Below, piece after piece: positions 39,931 through 50,768 of a stretch of DNA of 64,000 nucleotides; the first letter of the stretch is position 1; each line of letters opens with the position of its first letter. Below the pieces are notes generated by a model. That model had not been told where the DNA came from and did not search any database. It saw only the letters and a list, made by a program, of their open reading frames with translations. This DNA comes from Isochrysis galbana (taxonomy: Eukaryota; Haptophyta; Isochrysidales; Isochrysidaceae). The stretch spans positions 2,965,820-3,029,819 of the forward strand of contig CM030937.1 of NCBI GenBank assembly GCA_018136815.1, written 5' to 3'. A program made the translations under genes and the position numbers.

Positions 39931-41291
39931 TATCACGACACCTCTCAGCGCACCTGCCCGCACGCCTTGAAGTGATGGCACAGACACATACATATATGCA
40001 TCCCTACAAATCTCCCCCCTCGCTAACCCCCGGCTCCCATTATAAATAACTCCCCACAAGTTACAATGGACAATGGACAATGCATGGGGCGGTCGGGACT
40101 GCTGCGCCGCGAGTAGCAGGGACTCGGTAGGGCTCATAGGCCCCTTCTGAGTCCGATGGCAGCGGTGGAGAGGCTTCGTCGGGCTCCGAGGGGGGGTAGG
40201 TTTCAGCAGCCTCCTCCCTATGGGTGTCAGTGAGGGCGGGCTCATGCCCGCCCTCCTCTGCGTCGGAGGGCGACGGAGGCGCGGATGGGGGCGCAGCTAC
40301 GGACTCCAAAGGGTCCGCGTGGATGGTGGCTACTGCCTTGACGCGCGCAGAGGCAAGGGGTTCAGAGGTTTCGGCGAGAAGGACGGGCAGAGCGGGCAGC
40401 GGGCCCGACTCTGTGGACTTGGGACTGTGAGGCGCAAGGAACCGCCCCCTTGTGTGACCTGATTCCCCCTCAAGTGTTGGCCGTTGGATTATATCGTGGC
40501 GCTATTTTACTTCGGTCTTCATCAACTCACTTAAGGGTTTTCGAAAGATTTTCTCCTTATTCCTGTGCGTAACTGTCGCCCCCGTCGGATCGTCCGTCGC
40601 CCCGTCGCTCTCTTGTCGGCATTCTCTTCCTTGTTCGGTCTGTCAGCAGGTTCAGGTTCCTGTGCGTTCCGTGATAAGGATACGTTAGTGTGGAGAGTGT
40701 TGACGTGAGTGTGGTGTCATCTTGTCGGTCCATCGGACTCGAACCGTCTGTCGTCTGTCGTTCTTCGTTCTTCGTTCGTCGCTCTCGTTCCCGTTCTCGT
40801 CCCTCGTTCTCAACACTACCTCAATACCAAAATTCTCCACTCCCTCAGCCTCAGCCTATCAATCCCGATCCGCCCAGCCATGTCCGCTCCGTCCTCGCGC
40901 TCGCCCTCGCCCAAGCCCATCCTCCCGCCTTCCTCTGCGGAGGAGGTGGTCCAGCCCGCCATTCCAGCTCACTCCTGGCCATCTCAGCCGCGCCTCCCGC
41001 CGATCGTTTCCCTTCCGTATCGTCGCATATCGAGCCCGTGGTCATGCTCGATCCGTCAGCCCTCCGCCCTGTGAACCAATTATAAACTTAGCTCTTCGTT
41101 GCATGAGAACTAAGTATAAACTTAGTTCTTAGTTGGCTAGAAGTTCTACTAGAAGGCCTTCCCACCTTCCTCTGTTGACGGGCCATTGCTCGCCACTCTC
41201 ATCCGACCGGCATTGCCGAGGCTAAAATCTGGGCTAGGTAATCGCGCATTGATGCACACGCACTCTTTCATGCATGCCAATCAGTCCAATA
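39931..41291. other. Intergenic with LTR-like and hairpin repeats
   Basis: A minus-strand frame at 40061-40460 is acidic and proline-rich with no recognisable domain. The segment at about 40565-40850 resembles 61755-62060 (CGTCGCTCTCT.GTCGG, CTCTTCCTTGTT, CGTTAGTGT, then CTCGTTCTC), a dispersed repeat that may be an LTR. At 41081-41130 two LINE-type hairpins stand in tandem on the minus strand (both with loop TTAT); the one at about 41107-41124 is a perfect stem followed by TCTC and ATG. Confidence 0.45.
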
Positions 41292-43523
41292 TCACATCAA
41301 GCGATATTCGCCGGTCGATGGCAAGATATAACACAACATATCGTCTCGCATCGCATCCAATACTCGAATCAAAGATGCATTGTCTGCGAAAGGAAGCAGG
41401 GAGGTGCTGGCTTGAAGCTGCTCAAATGTGGCGCCACCGCCACGCAGTCGGGCCTCGACTCGGGAGCGAATTTCGTCGTCCTGCCATGGTAAACATTTGG
41501 CCGCCCGTTGCTCGCTATCCTTGGTGGGCTTTAGCTGAGCCTCATAAAGGAGTGCGGCCACCGCAGCGTGTTCCACAAACTGACGGTGCACCATGGGATC
41601 TTCGAGCGACGTGACAAGTGCGTCTAGTGCTAGCCGCATGTGTGGCGCTCGCTCTGCGCCGTTAGGCATGACCATAGCAGAATGAAAGCCCAGGCAATCG
41701 GCCGTAGAGAGACATACGTGCAACACACCGTCACGTGTGAGATGTTCAGCCCCCAGAGGCGCCTCGAAACGCGTATGGTGTTCCTTGATGAGATTGCGTA
41801 ACGATATAGGCTCTCCGATTTTTACGCGTGGAACAGGGTCAGTTGCTCCCTTGAGGCAGCGAACTCCCAAAATCGCGCCAGAGGTGTCACTGATGAATAG
41901 CTGGCGCAACACCTTCCCATTCTCCATGGGTGTGGGAAAACCTGCGGCCAGAAGCACGCCTGCGGCATCAAATTCGCTCCCAGGCGGTAGCGTTTCCACC
42001 TCCCGTAGTGGCGTGCAAGCGCGAAGTCGCACCCGTGCCGTTGGCGCTAGCGGCTCAGCCGTGTTCAATTTTTGCCACGCGTGCAACTTCGCCTCCAGCT
42101 CGAGCTCTGAGTGAGCACCGAATGCTGAACGCTTCAACAGTGGGCCGACCACGCGGAAAGCCGAGCCCTCCTCAAAATGGGCCGCCTGTTCCGGAGACTC
42201 AAGCCAGATGGCTGCCTCGCAAAGTCGGTCACAACCTCCGACCGCACCACTCAAGTCGCTCACAACGAGCTGTAGTAGCCAGGAAACTTTGCGATGGACA
42301 CATTCGCTTTCTCCTTCAATCTCGATGCCCTGCCATGCCGCATTGTCGAGATGCGATTCCCTTTCAACAGTCTCATTGCGTATCTTTGCTTCATACCCTG
42401 CCTCTGTGAACCACGTGGATGATGTTTCTGCGCCATCCGTAGCTCTCAAAAGTGCACGAGGGCCATAACAACGCTCAATTCGAACGTGCACGCTCGGTGC
42501 TTGGCCGCCGCCTTCCAAGAGTGAGCTCAGGGCGACCCTGAAGATGCGCTTGCGTGTCTTCCCGAGACGGGCATCCCACGCTGCACGGCGTACTCCATTC
42601 GCGTGTAGGAATAGTGAAGGGTCAGGGCGCACGGCGTTTCCGGAATGTTTTGCCTTCATGCAATTTGTACCGACTTCTGTAGACCTCCTCTCACTAATGA
42701 GCTCGGCGCCAAAGATGCGTAACTTGGTGCCCACAGGAAGCCTGCCTCGACGTAGCTGTCGAGCGAGTCCTGCATCACACTTCGCCCACACCGATTGCCA
42801 TCCATCTGTTAGCTCCAACAGTCCTTCTTGTTGGCACAGGTCCGAAACGCATAGTACCATGTGCACACCAGGCACATCCATCGTGTCAACAATCCGTTGC
42901 AAGACAGAGCGCTTCTTCTGCACAAGTTCACTCTGGCACCGTTTCACAAGTTGCTGAACCACTCCAGCGGGCCCAAAGCTGGAAGTTCCGAGCACGGACG
43001 CAAAGCATCGCTGCTGGCAAGCAAGCTTCCATACCACCCATCGATAGTGATTTTGTAGCCACTCAACGGTGAGGCTGTTTGCCAAGTGCTGCCCAACGTC
43101 GAAGGCAAGAGCCGCATGCAGCCCTTCCCAGTAGCCCTCATCGTTTGCAAGATTATCATCAATCACGACGCAAAAGGATCTGTTGCCACACCGTGCCATC
43201 GCCCAGACGTTTTCTGGTTGACCCTCTAATGCACAAAATCTCACTTTACCGGCGTTTTTGCTTCCCACCTTCGATGCTGAGATGATGGCCCTATCCAGCT
43301 CAGAAGGGGTGGATTGCATGAGAGCAAGCTTAACGCGTCGGTCCAGATCACGTGGTGACGGTGGCTGGCTCAGCCCAAGCTCCTTGAAGGATCGGCGTCG
43401 CGGAGCACCGGCGAGCTCTGCATCTCCATCTGCAGCATGTACAGGTACACGCGGAGGCAGCCTCCAACGCGGGCCCAGGACGATCTGGGCGCCAGGAAGG
43501 TAGGCGATCATGGGCTCGAGCAC
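41292..43523 (-). CDS. BRCA2: BRCA2-type DNA-binding domain protein
   Basis: An intronless frame of 743 residues. Residues about 100-215 match the helical domain of BRCA2 (WLQNHYRWVVWKLACQQ, KRCQSELVQKKRSVLQRIVD). Residues about 218-290 match OB1 (HMVLCVSDL, LLELTDGWQSVWAKCDAGLA, GRLPVGTKLRIFGAELI). OB2/OB3-like beta-rich sequence follows to about 600. The C-terminal end (ASLIRVLDAMRDDMLCYIL) resembles a winged helix. BRCA2 loads RAD51 on single-stranded DNA during homologous recombination. No BRC repeat (FxxA type) is seen in this frame or in the 60 residues before the helical domain, so RAD51 binding would need another exon or another site. The start Met is the first in frame and its upstream limit is unproved. 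Confidence 0.8.
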   Translation of the reverse strand: MLEPMIAYLPGAQIVLGPRWRLPPRVPVHAADGDAELAGAPRRRSFKELGLSQPPSPRDLDRRVKLALMQSTPSELDRAIISASKVGSKNAGKVRFCALEGQPENVWAMARCGNRSFCVVIDDNLANDEGYWEGLHAALAFDVGQHLANSLTVEWLQNHYRWVVWKLACQQRCFASVLGTSSFGPAGVVQQLVKRCQSELVQKKRSVLQRIVDTMDVPGVHMVLCVSDLCQQEGLLELTDGWQSVWAKCDAGLARQLRRGRLPVGTKLRIFGAELISERRSTEVGTNCMKAKHSGNAVRPDPSLFLHANGVRRAAWDARLGKTRKRIFRVALSSLLEGGGQAPSVHVRIERCYGPRALLRATDGAETSSTWFTEAGYEAKIRNETVERESHLDNAAWQGIEIEGESECVHRKVSWLLQLVVSDLSGAVGGCDRLCEAAIWLESPEQAAHFEEGSAFRVVGPLLKRSAFGAHSELELEAKLHAWQKLNTAEPLAPTARVRLRACTPLREVETLPPGSEFDAAGVLLAAGFPTPMENGKVLRQLFISDTSGAILGVRCLKGATDPVPRVKIGEPISLRNLIKEHHTRFEAPLGAEHLTRDGVLHVCLSTADCLGFHSAMVMPNGAERAPHMRLALDALVTSLEDPMVHRQFVEHAAVAALLYEAQLKPTKDSEQRAAKCLPWQDDEIRSRVEARLRGGGATFEQLQASTSLLPFADNASLIRVLDAMRDDMLCYILPSTGEYRLM

Positions 43524-44049
43524 GCGGGTGCACCGACTGTCGCCAGAGGCAGGCGCAGCGGCAGGCAGGACCGGCCGTCAGCCGCGCGCGCTCGAGCAGG
43601 GAGGGAGGGGCGCGCGCGGGGGGCGGGAGGCTCAAGGCTGTGGCTTGCTTGTGGGTCGCCTACTTCGCGAGAGGCGGGAAAACACGCTGCTTCTCTTCTT
43701 TCTTCCCATGAAGTACTCTAGGGTCTAATGGGAGAGAGAGATCCATATTCACCTACTCTACGCTCTGTGGTGTTTCGGTTTTTGTTGTGTGGGGTTTCAC
43801 GGCAATGCCCGTTCACAGTGTGCTGGGAATCTGGAATCTGGATTCTTCTTTGGCTTTGGGCTTTGGGGGTCTCGAGCGTTCTGGGTCGGGGGCGGCCTTC
43901 GAGCGAGCATTCTGGGCCCCCCACCCGCAACAACTTCCTCTTCAAGTACGACTTGCACTCCTAGCTTTCTCGTACCACCAAGATCTTCGGCACGGGAAGG
44001 TGGCAAGCTTCAAGCTTCAAGCTTCACGGCGGTTGTGAAGCTCACCGCA
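43524..44049. other. Upstream region of the BRCA2-type gene
   Basis: No supported gene; probable promoter of the BRCA2-type gene. A short dispersed repeat (GCGTTCCGTCGAAAGAGG) begins near 44057, just beyond this stretch. Confidence 0.35.
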
Positions 44050-44159
44050 GATAAGGTCGCGTTCCGTCGAAAGAGGGCCATGCGAATAGTTTTATTTTTA
44101 CACCTCGTAAATTATGAATAAATGTACAGCAGTTAATCCCGGTCTCAAGCTAAAGACGC

Positions 44160-45235
44160 GCAATGAAGCAGCTCTGTGCTCTGTATCTGTATCCTGGTTC
44201 TGGTGGTTTGCGTACGCGGCGCGTCAGCCAATTTGTTGTTCTTCCGTTTCGTGAACTCTTTGACAATAGGGTTGGTCCCTCGACCTCGAAAGGCGTAGAA
44301 GCGCGGATACATCCTTCTGCTTATTCCAAAAAGGCGATGCTCCGAAGGCGCTCGACACCTGATATCTTTTAGCATGGAGATACATCTTAACGGATTTCAC
44401 CTTCAAGAATGTTTTGTTTTACATCCTATCGGATTTCTATAGCTACAAGCTACAAGTCAACCAAACAAATAATATCCGAACATGAATCGGGTCAAGGAAA
44501 ATGAAGAAATGAACCCACGCGACTCAACCACACCACCACACCTCAAAAATGAACGTGGGCGGAAAGCGCAGACTCCTATCGGGACCCGAGAACTGGGCGC
44601 AACACCTACCGGCACCCGAAAACACGTGGGAACACCTAGCCACAATATGCACATCCCCGATGATGACGGCGAGAGACACGCACCTTCACTTCAAACACAT
44701 AACCCACAGACGGATAGGCACCTACAACCGATTCGCGGATAGATAGGGACAAAACTTGCCGCAGCTGTGTAAAGGGGCTAACGAATAACGAATAACGAAT
44801 CCTACTCCACCCACTTAGGCGAATGCCCGAGGATAGTCAAGATACTCGAAACACTCGACAAATTGGCAAGGTACACACCCCGGAACGATAGAAGCAGAGA
44901 AGAGGTCATCATAGATAACCTCTTCATGCACCCAGGGGGGAAAACACCAAGATCGCTCATCGCTCACCATACTATACACTATAGCATGGAGATATATCAT
45001 AACAGACTTTCACAGAATACACTTTGACGGCATTGAATTCTCGGAGGAATCAGTGCTGATAAGAACGATAGACAGATACACGACGCTAAGCAAGGCGCTA
45101 ATATTTGCAAACACGACAGACTCGGCTAGGACCGCCCACCCAGGCAGGATTGGGCAGACAGCCGAAGGAGAGAACTGACATGAACGATATATACCCATTA
45201 TTCACGCTAGGCAGCTAGGCACAAGAGGAAAGCTA
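44160..45235 (+). pseudogene. Degraded LINE ORF2 C-terminal fragments
   Basis: Pieces in several frames match the ORF2 C-terminal region of the 53-kb LINE: near 44549 (PMMTARDTHLHFKHITHRRI, then NRFAD), near 44820 (TRLGECPRIVKI-like), and near 45040-45180 (a segment with ALIFANTTDSARTA). An older, more broken fragment of the same domain lies at 44240-44470. Stops and frame changes make them non-functional. The fragment breaks off at about 45235, where the gag-like element begins. Confidence 0.6.
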
Positions 45236-45239
45236 GAAC

Positions 45240-47300
45240 CTAGTTTGGAGCTCCGAACACTGACCACCTCGATGGGGGTGGAGACGCGGCGCCCGGGCGG
45301 GGGTTGCGAGGATTCGTGGCGGCGTGCGCGACGGGGTTGGAATCGAGTGGGGAGAAGGGCGGGGGTGGGACGGCTGCGGCGGCGGTGGCTACGTGCGCGG
45401 AGGGGTGGGAGGGAGAGCGGAGCCACAGGGCGATAGTGTCGATAAGTTGAGGTATGGTCCACATGACGCGCCCCACGATGTGAGCCTCGCTGAGCTCGCG
45501 GAGAGCTTGGACGCGGCGGGGGGCTATCCCGTCTGGGAGTTTCCGCAGAAGCATGCGGTGGATGGCGAGAGGGTCGGAGGGATTGAAGGTGGGGAGGCGG
45601 CGGAAACGGTGGATGGTAATTTGTGCGGCACGACGAGTGGCCTCCGAGGACATGCCGACAGCGAAAGGGGCGAAGGCGAGGAAGGAGTCCTCGGCGTCCT
45701 CGGCCGCGGCGCCGGTGAGGCTGGACATGGTGGACTCGATGTGGCGGAGGAGGGCGCGTCCGCCATCGAGGGCTTCCTCCGGACAGTCGTCGAGGAGATT
45801 GGCGACGCGGGCGGCGTTGGGGGAGAGGCAGTCGAGGACGATGGACGAGAGGGAGCGGTCAAGGAGGAGCTCGGCGGGGAGGGTGGGGGATGCGAGGGGT
45901 CGACGGAAGAAGGGGCGAAACGGCTCGTGCGCGAGAATGCATCTGGTGGTGAGGCGTCGGAGCCACGAGTGGTAGGTGTCGGGGTCGAGGTCGTAGGCAA
46001 GGGCCGCGGTGGACCCTGGCGGGAGGGAGATGAGTCGTGGCGGCTTATCGAGCGGGGAGCGGAAAGTATGTGGGTCGAAAACGAGGTCGTAGAGAGGAGG
46101 GGTGGGGTCGTCGAGGTCAGGCGGTTCTTGGTCGGAAGATGGCGGCGGCGGGCGGCGCGGAGCGGCCGGGGGGCGGGTCGGCGGCGGCGGCGGAGGCGGT
46201 GGGGGGGGGGGCGGCGGCGGCGGTGGCGGAGGCGGCGGAGGCGGTGGCGGCGGTGGCGGTGGTGCGGGCGATGGGACAGGCGGCGAACGGGAGTAAGGAG
46301 CTGTGGGTGGTGGAGTCGGCGGCGGCGAGAAGGGAGCAAGGGGAGGAGGTTGGGAGGGAACGGGGTGCGCGGGGTGGGATGTGTGGAGCTGGAGGAGGTG
46401 GCGGGCAATCGCGTCGACGAGGTAGGCTTCGGGCGCGGGATGGGAGGTGGTGAGGGGCGATGGTTGGGCGGCGGTGGGAAAGAAAAGGTTAGGCTGAGGC
46501 GGGTGGTGGCTATAGAGTTGGAGGAGGGGCGAGGGAGGCGGGGCTGCGTTCGGGGGAAGGCGGTAGAGGTTGGAGTTGATGAGCGGGGTGGTCTCGCACG
46601 GGTTGTAGGGGGAGGGATGGTGCGGGTGATATGGCTGCGGTGGGTGAGCGGTGAGAAGTTGTGTCATTGGGATGGAGGGAAAGGGATGAGCAGGAGAGAG
46701 GGAGGGCAAGCTTGCGGAGGTTGGGGGTGGCGGGGGCGGGTAGGAGGGGTAGGGTGGGTAGGGTGGGGGACAGGAGGGCGTGGTAAGGTGCGGGAAGGGG
46801 GAGTAGAACAGGGGCTGAGCTGGCGTGGCGGTGGGGGGAGCTGGGTGGTGTGGTTGATTGGACTGTGGGTGTTGATGCTGTTGGGTGGTGTGAGAGGGCA
46901 TGGGCTGGTCGAGTGTTGGCAGGTTGGGAGCGTCGGCGGCAGGGTCGTGGGAGGGCGGTGCTGGGTGGGAAGGCGTGGACGACACGCCTCCGCTACCATG
47001 TGCGTGTGATGAGTGATGAGGGGCTGTGGCTGCTGTGCATGTTGGTGTGGAAGGGCTGTGCATGACATTAACATGTGAGGTACAAATGGGAGGGGGCACA
47101 GGAGACGGAGAGACAGGATCGGGGAGGGCACGTGCGGCCGAGGGCGAGACCGAGGGTTCGGCCTCGGGCAGCATGAGGACGGGCGTGACGAGCACGGAGA
47201 GCACAGGCAGACGAGAAGGGGACAGGAGCGCTCGAGCGGTGGCGCTGATCGCGAGACGTAAGAACAAAGGGGGGGGGACACTCACGGGAAAAGTAAACAC
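45240..47300 (-). CDS. Gag-like proline-rich protein
   Basis: An uninterrupted frame of 686 residues. The first about 390 residues are extremely rich in proline, with long Pro runs (on the other strand a GGC/GGT-rich tract at 46180-46270). The last about 270 residues form a globular, helix-rich region (DPDTYHSWLRRLTTRC, ARVANLLDDCPEEALDGGRA, FLAFAPFAVGMSSEATRRAA, RMLLRKLPDGIAPRRVQAL) with the order typical of Gag/UBN2-like capsids of LTR retrotransposons. No CCHC knuckle, protease or reverse transcriptase follows the stop. It is either a Gag-only remnant or a host-adopted Gag. Confidence 0.55.
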   Translation of the reverse strand: MFTFPVSVPPPLFLRLAISATARALLSPSRLPVLSVLVTPVLMLPEAEPSVSPSAARALPDPVSPSPVPPPICTSHVNVMHSPSTPTCTAATAPHHSSHAHGSGGVSSTPSHPAPPSHDPAADAPNLPTLDQPMPSHTTQQHQHPQSNQPHHPAPPTATPAQPLFYSPFPHLTTPSCPPPYPPYPSYPPPPPPTSASLPSLSPAHPFPSIPMTQLLTAHPPQPYHPHHPSPYNPCETTPLINSNLYRLPPNAAPPPSPLLQLYSHHPPQPNLFFPTAAQPSPLTTSHPAPEAYLVDAIARHLLQLHTSHPAHPVPSQPPPLAPFSPPPTPPPTAPYSRSPPVPSPAPPPPPPPPPPPPPPPPPPPPPPPPPPPPTRPPAAPRRPPPPSSDQEPPDLDDPTPPLYDLVFDPHTFRSPLDKPPRLISLPPGSTAALAYDLDPDTYHSWLRRLTTRCILAHEPFRPFFRRPLASPTLPAELLLDRSLSSIVLDCLSPNAARVANLLDDCPEEALDGGRALLRHIESTMSSLTGAAAEDAEDSFLAFAPFAVGMSSEATRRAAQITIHRFRRLPTFNPSDPLAIHRMLLRKLPDGIAPRRVQALRELSEAHIVGRVMWTIPQLIDTIALWLRSPSHPSAHVATAAAAVPPPPFSPLDSNPVAHAATNPRNPRPGAASPPPSRWSVFGAPN

Positions 47301-47389
47301 CGGGAAGGGAAAAGACGCGGGAAGAGAGAGGGATGAAACGGGGCCGGAAACTCAAGGAGGCACTCGGGGAGAGAACGGGGAAGGGGAGA

Positions 47390-47720
47390 GAGAGAGGGGG
47401 CGGGCCCAGTGGGCCGACGCGGGAAAAGGGGGTCGGAGCGTGACAACAAAGAACGAAAGGGGGACGGGGGGGAAAAGGAACCGATGGCGGGAGAAGGAAC
47501 GCGATGCAAAGAGGGGGAAACGGGGCGAGGCGGCGAGGAGGGGGTCACGCGAAGGGGACCTAATGAACGGGGACGTGCGAGGGGGAACGGGCAACCCCCC
47601 CTACCCGCAACAACCCTAGTCTAGTAGGTGTGTAGCCCAGTATCTTCAGATGTTTTTTTTAGCATAGCAGAAGCACACGGCCACGAGCGAGGCGAGATTA
47701 TCAAACGATTTTTTTCAAAC
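47390..47720 (+). mobile_element. Two consecutive LINE 3' tails
   Basis: GTGTAGCCCAGTATCTTCAG, ATG and a T-run at about 47629-47659 form a class 2 tail. Its upstream 3' UTR landmark (ACAACAAAGAACGAAAGG) lies near 47444. Immediately after, GGCGAGATTATCAAACG plus T-run (47684-47716) is a class 1-like tail. The class 2 piece could be the 3' end of the LINE whose ORF2 breaks off at 45235. Confidence 0.55.
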
Positions 47721-48942
47721 GTAATGAAGAGCAGCAACAAAAGGCTCCAAGAGGAGACCACATGAAACATAAAAGCTCAACAAAGGCGCCTCCGTCTCGA
47801 GGTAAAGAACGGTGTGCTTACTCAACGCACGTCGTCTCGACGTACCCACAATAGTGTACAATGAATTGCACAGCATGCAGCAAACACCCGAGCCAATCCG
47901 GAAGCTGGGATACAGCAACTGGACGTGCTCGCTCACGCGCTGCGCACAGGAAAACGGTGAAATGCGTGCCGGCGTGGATGATCAGCGACGGTGCTGAAGT
48001 AGCACAAGTCGGCCGTAAGAACAGCAGCGACGCGAAAAAAAGGTCAGAGATTGCAGGCGGATACGCAACTGCAGGCACAAGTAAGTCGACAAGTATCACC
48101 ACAGTGGCCAGCCAAAAGATGTGAACGGCGTTTTCGTACTTGACAGCTTCTCAATCAAGAAGTATACGACGATGCTCAACATGTCCCGACTGATGGCATG
48201 AAGGAATGGGAAAGCTTTCGAGAATGAGACGGTTGGGCGGACGGAAGAAAAAGCATCAAGGGCGAGTAGCCTAGCCAACGGAAAAAAAGATCCTTCAGGC
48301 CAAAAGACGGCGGTCAACAAGGTGCCGATCAATTGTCAGTGGTCCGAGGGGACTGCGTCTCGTCTTCAGGATGGCAGCTCTCCGGTTCACCGAGCGCCAG
48401 ACTTCTAAGTCGCGAGGGTAGCAGCAAGGCCGCAAGGAGAGTCGCTCGGTGTAGCCAGTCAAGTGCTCCGGTAGACGATGAATTGCACGAGTTGATTCCG
48501 GTGAGGCCGTCGGGCGAGCAGACGGCATAGGAGTGGGCTGCGGAACGTCGAACGACAACGTCCGCACAGAGAGAGGTGATGGCACTGCCTCGCATGCGGA
48601 CCTCGTGCGGAGTGCCGCCTCATTTGAGCTTTCACTCTGACTGCGAGTGATTGGAACGCTGCGAGATTCGTGTGCGGGCAGCGTCATGGACTTGCTGCAC
48701 GTAGGGACAGGCATCGCCTCGCCAAGCGAGGGGAAGCGGTGAACTCCGACGTCGTCGGGCGTACGTGGCGATCCGGGCATGCTCGATCCAGGTGTGACGT
48801 TCGGCGAGGAGACCAGGCCTAACCCAAGCGACATCAAACAGACGGGCGGGAAGGGTCTGGACGAGGCGGATTGGCAAGCTCTCTCACAGCCAAGCTTCGG
48901 GAAGGCGGGTGCAGACAGAGAGCGCGGCGGCCCCCTGAACAT
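47721..48942 (-). other. Possible multi-exon membrane-protein gene
   Basis: On the minus strand the segment 48942-48430 encodes serine/proline-rich hydrophilic sequence (SPRTPDDVGVHRFPSLG, SRSQSE-like). Further down, hydrophobic stretches lie in different frames (48300-48130 with GTLLTAVFWPEGSFFPLARL; 48165-47940 with HIFWLATVVILVDLLVPAVA), as if exons of one multi-pass protein. Splice sites could not be fixed and no family is recognised. This remains a suggestion. Confidence 0.25.
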
Positions 48943-49175
48943 CTCATCCAGCGCGTGCGAAGAGGGGAAAGAGCAAGCTCGCCCCGCCCCCGCCCCCCCG
49001 GCGCCCCCCCTTTCTCCTCCTTCCCCCCCGCCAACGCCCCTTCCCCCCCCCCCCTCCCCCCCCGCGTGCCCCTTTCCAGTTATTGTATGGGGAGGTGGTC
49101 TTGCGCGCGCGTCCCGCCATCATCCAAGCTCCTCGAGCCCCGCCCCCCCCCCCCCCTCAACGGGCGGCCGCCGGC

Positions 49176-49207
<32 letters not shown>

Positions 49208-49230
49208 GCTTCACAAGACGAGCCAACCAA

Positions 49231-49274
<44 letters not shown>

Positions 49275-50740
49275 CAGATTGGCGCGTGCGGATTGGCGCG
49301 TGAGGGCGGGAAGGACCCGAGAGAGATTACAATGCGCACGGCGCCTCACCCACTCAGTAGAGCGGTGGGTTCCCTAACAAAGTAATACAAGTAGGTGGTA
49401 CAAAAAATAGTCGAACGCGAACGCAACTCAAACTTTTTGACCGTTTGAACAGAGTCAACTACCTGCTACTCCCTTGACCCTTGACCCCCAAAGTGAACAC
49501 TGTGAAAGACACTGACAATTTTCCTCGCGCCGCGTACACGCGGCCTACATGGCATATACACAAGACGGTCCCGAGTATACACATTATACGCTGTGTATAC
49601 AGCATACAGCCTTTGGTTGTATACAGTATACACAGTGTATACACAGCTGTATACACAATACAGTTGGGGGGCATATATTAGGGCGGTCAAACACGCCTTC
49701 TAACTTCTAAGGGTGAAAATTTACCAAGTCAAGATTGAGGTTTTATCACGCGATGATTAGGGTATTACACTGGAAATGGGTATATTAGGCAGAATCTAAT
49801 GACTAATGAGAAATATGCACATTTTCGACGCCATTCAACACACAGACCCAAAAACGTTTTCGCGCTCGTGCGAAATCGACGTCGACCACAAAAGTGCACC
49901 ACAGGTCGCGCTGTGCGACGCGCGCCTGCGTTCCCCGGGCACTGTTACCCCCGGACAGGCAGTACAGAGCCCTGCGCGATCGCACGGCGTCGCCTGCGCC
50001 CTCCACCTCGCCCCTGCTGGCATCTGCTGCCAGCCTCTCGCGCGCGTGCAGTGCGCGGCTGGCCGCGAGCCGTCAAAATGACGGTGCTGCGCATGATGGG
50101 CTGGCCCATCACGCGCGGCACCGCCTCAGTATGGTGGGAGGGGGTGCCTGCTGGCCTCCTGGCCGCGCAGACCCTCGCCAGAGCGGCCACAGGCCGCGTG
50201 CGAGGCCACTGGCGAGGCCAGCGACCATCGCTGCGGCCGCCATCGCGCGCCGCCGCAGGAGAAAAAGATCAAGTTGATTATAGTTTTGCCAAATTATAAA
50301 TTATAACCATAGTAATTCTAATTTTAGTCTTCATTTCACCAGTCCAAGACACATATGAGCACAGTACATGACCACCAGCATGCCCAAATGCCAATGTTTC
50401 GGTAGCCAACCAGTCTTACCATATGAGACCGTTGAACCATCGAGCGAAAAGGAGGGGTTGTCTCTCGAAATCGAACGTGTGTCGAACACGCGATGACTAC
50501 AGGCTCATAGGCAGAGGGCCGTTCGATCGAGCCGGCAGCTGACGCGGTCGTGGAAGGTTCGTTGATTGTTGCTGGCGGGAAGATGTCTGACAGATCGTAG
50601 TAAGAGTCGGGTCTGAGAGTGTCTGCCATCGAGCGCTACGAGCGATGAGGTAGACTGAAGATCGGAGGATTGCGACGCGTGGCGTCGGAGAGTAGAGAGA
50701 GACGAGCGCGGCAGCGAGGGAGGGAGGCGGCGCGCGCTCC
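48943..50740. other. Low-complexity and simple-repeat region
   Basis: C-runs at 49033-49070 and 49140-49206 and (GA)n at 49231-49271. A GTATAC-type tract at 49570-49665 resembles 37690-37790. No supported gene. Confidence 0.5.
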
Positions 50741-50742
50741 AT
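50270..50742 (-). mobile_element. LINE-type 5' end, hairpin variant
   Basis: On the minus strand a hairpin at 50764-50747 (stems CTATCAG and CTGATAG, loop TAAA), then GGTC and ATGG at 50742, is the same 5' module as at 56965. The following sequence begins MERAPPPSLAAALVSLYSP, again like a LINE ORF1 N terminus, but no ORF1 core is found downstream. The lower limit is uncertain. Confidence 0.5.
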
Positions 50743-50768
50743 GACCCTATCAGTTTACTGATAGTTGG

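Noticed and set aside
45324..47009. 561-residue + strand frame rich in Gly, Arg and Glu
   Set aside because: It is the shadow of the proline-rich gag-like frame; composition follows from GGC/GGT on the reverse of Pro codons.
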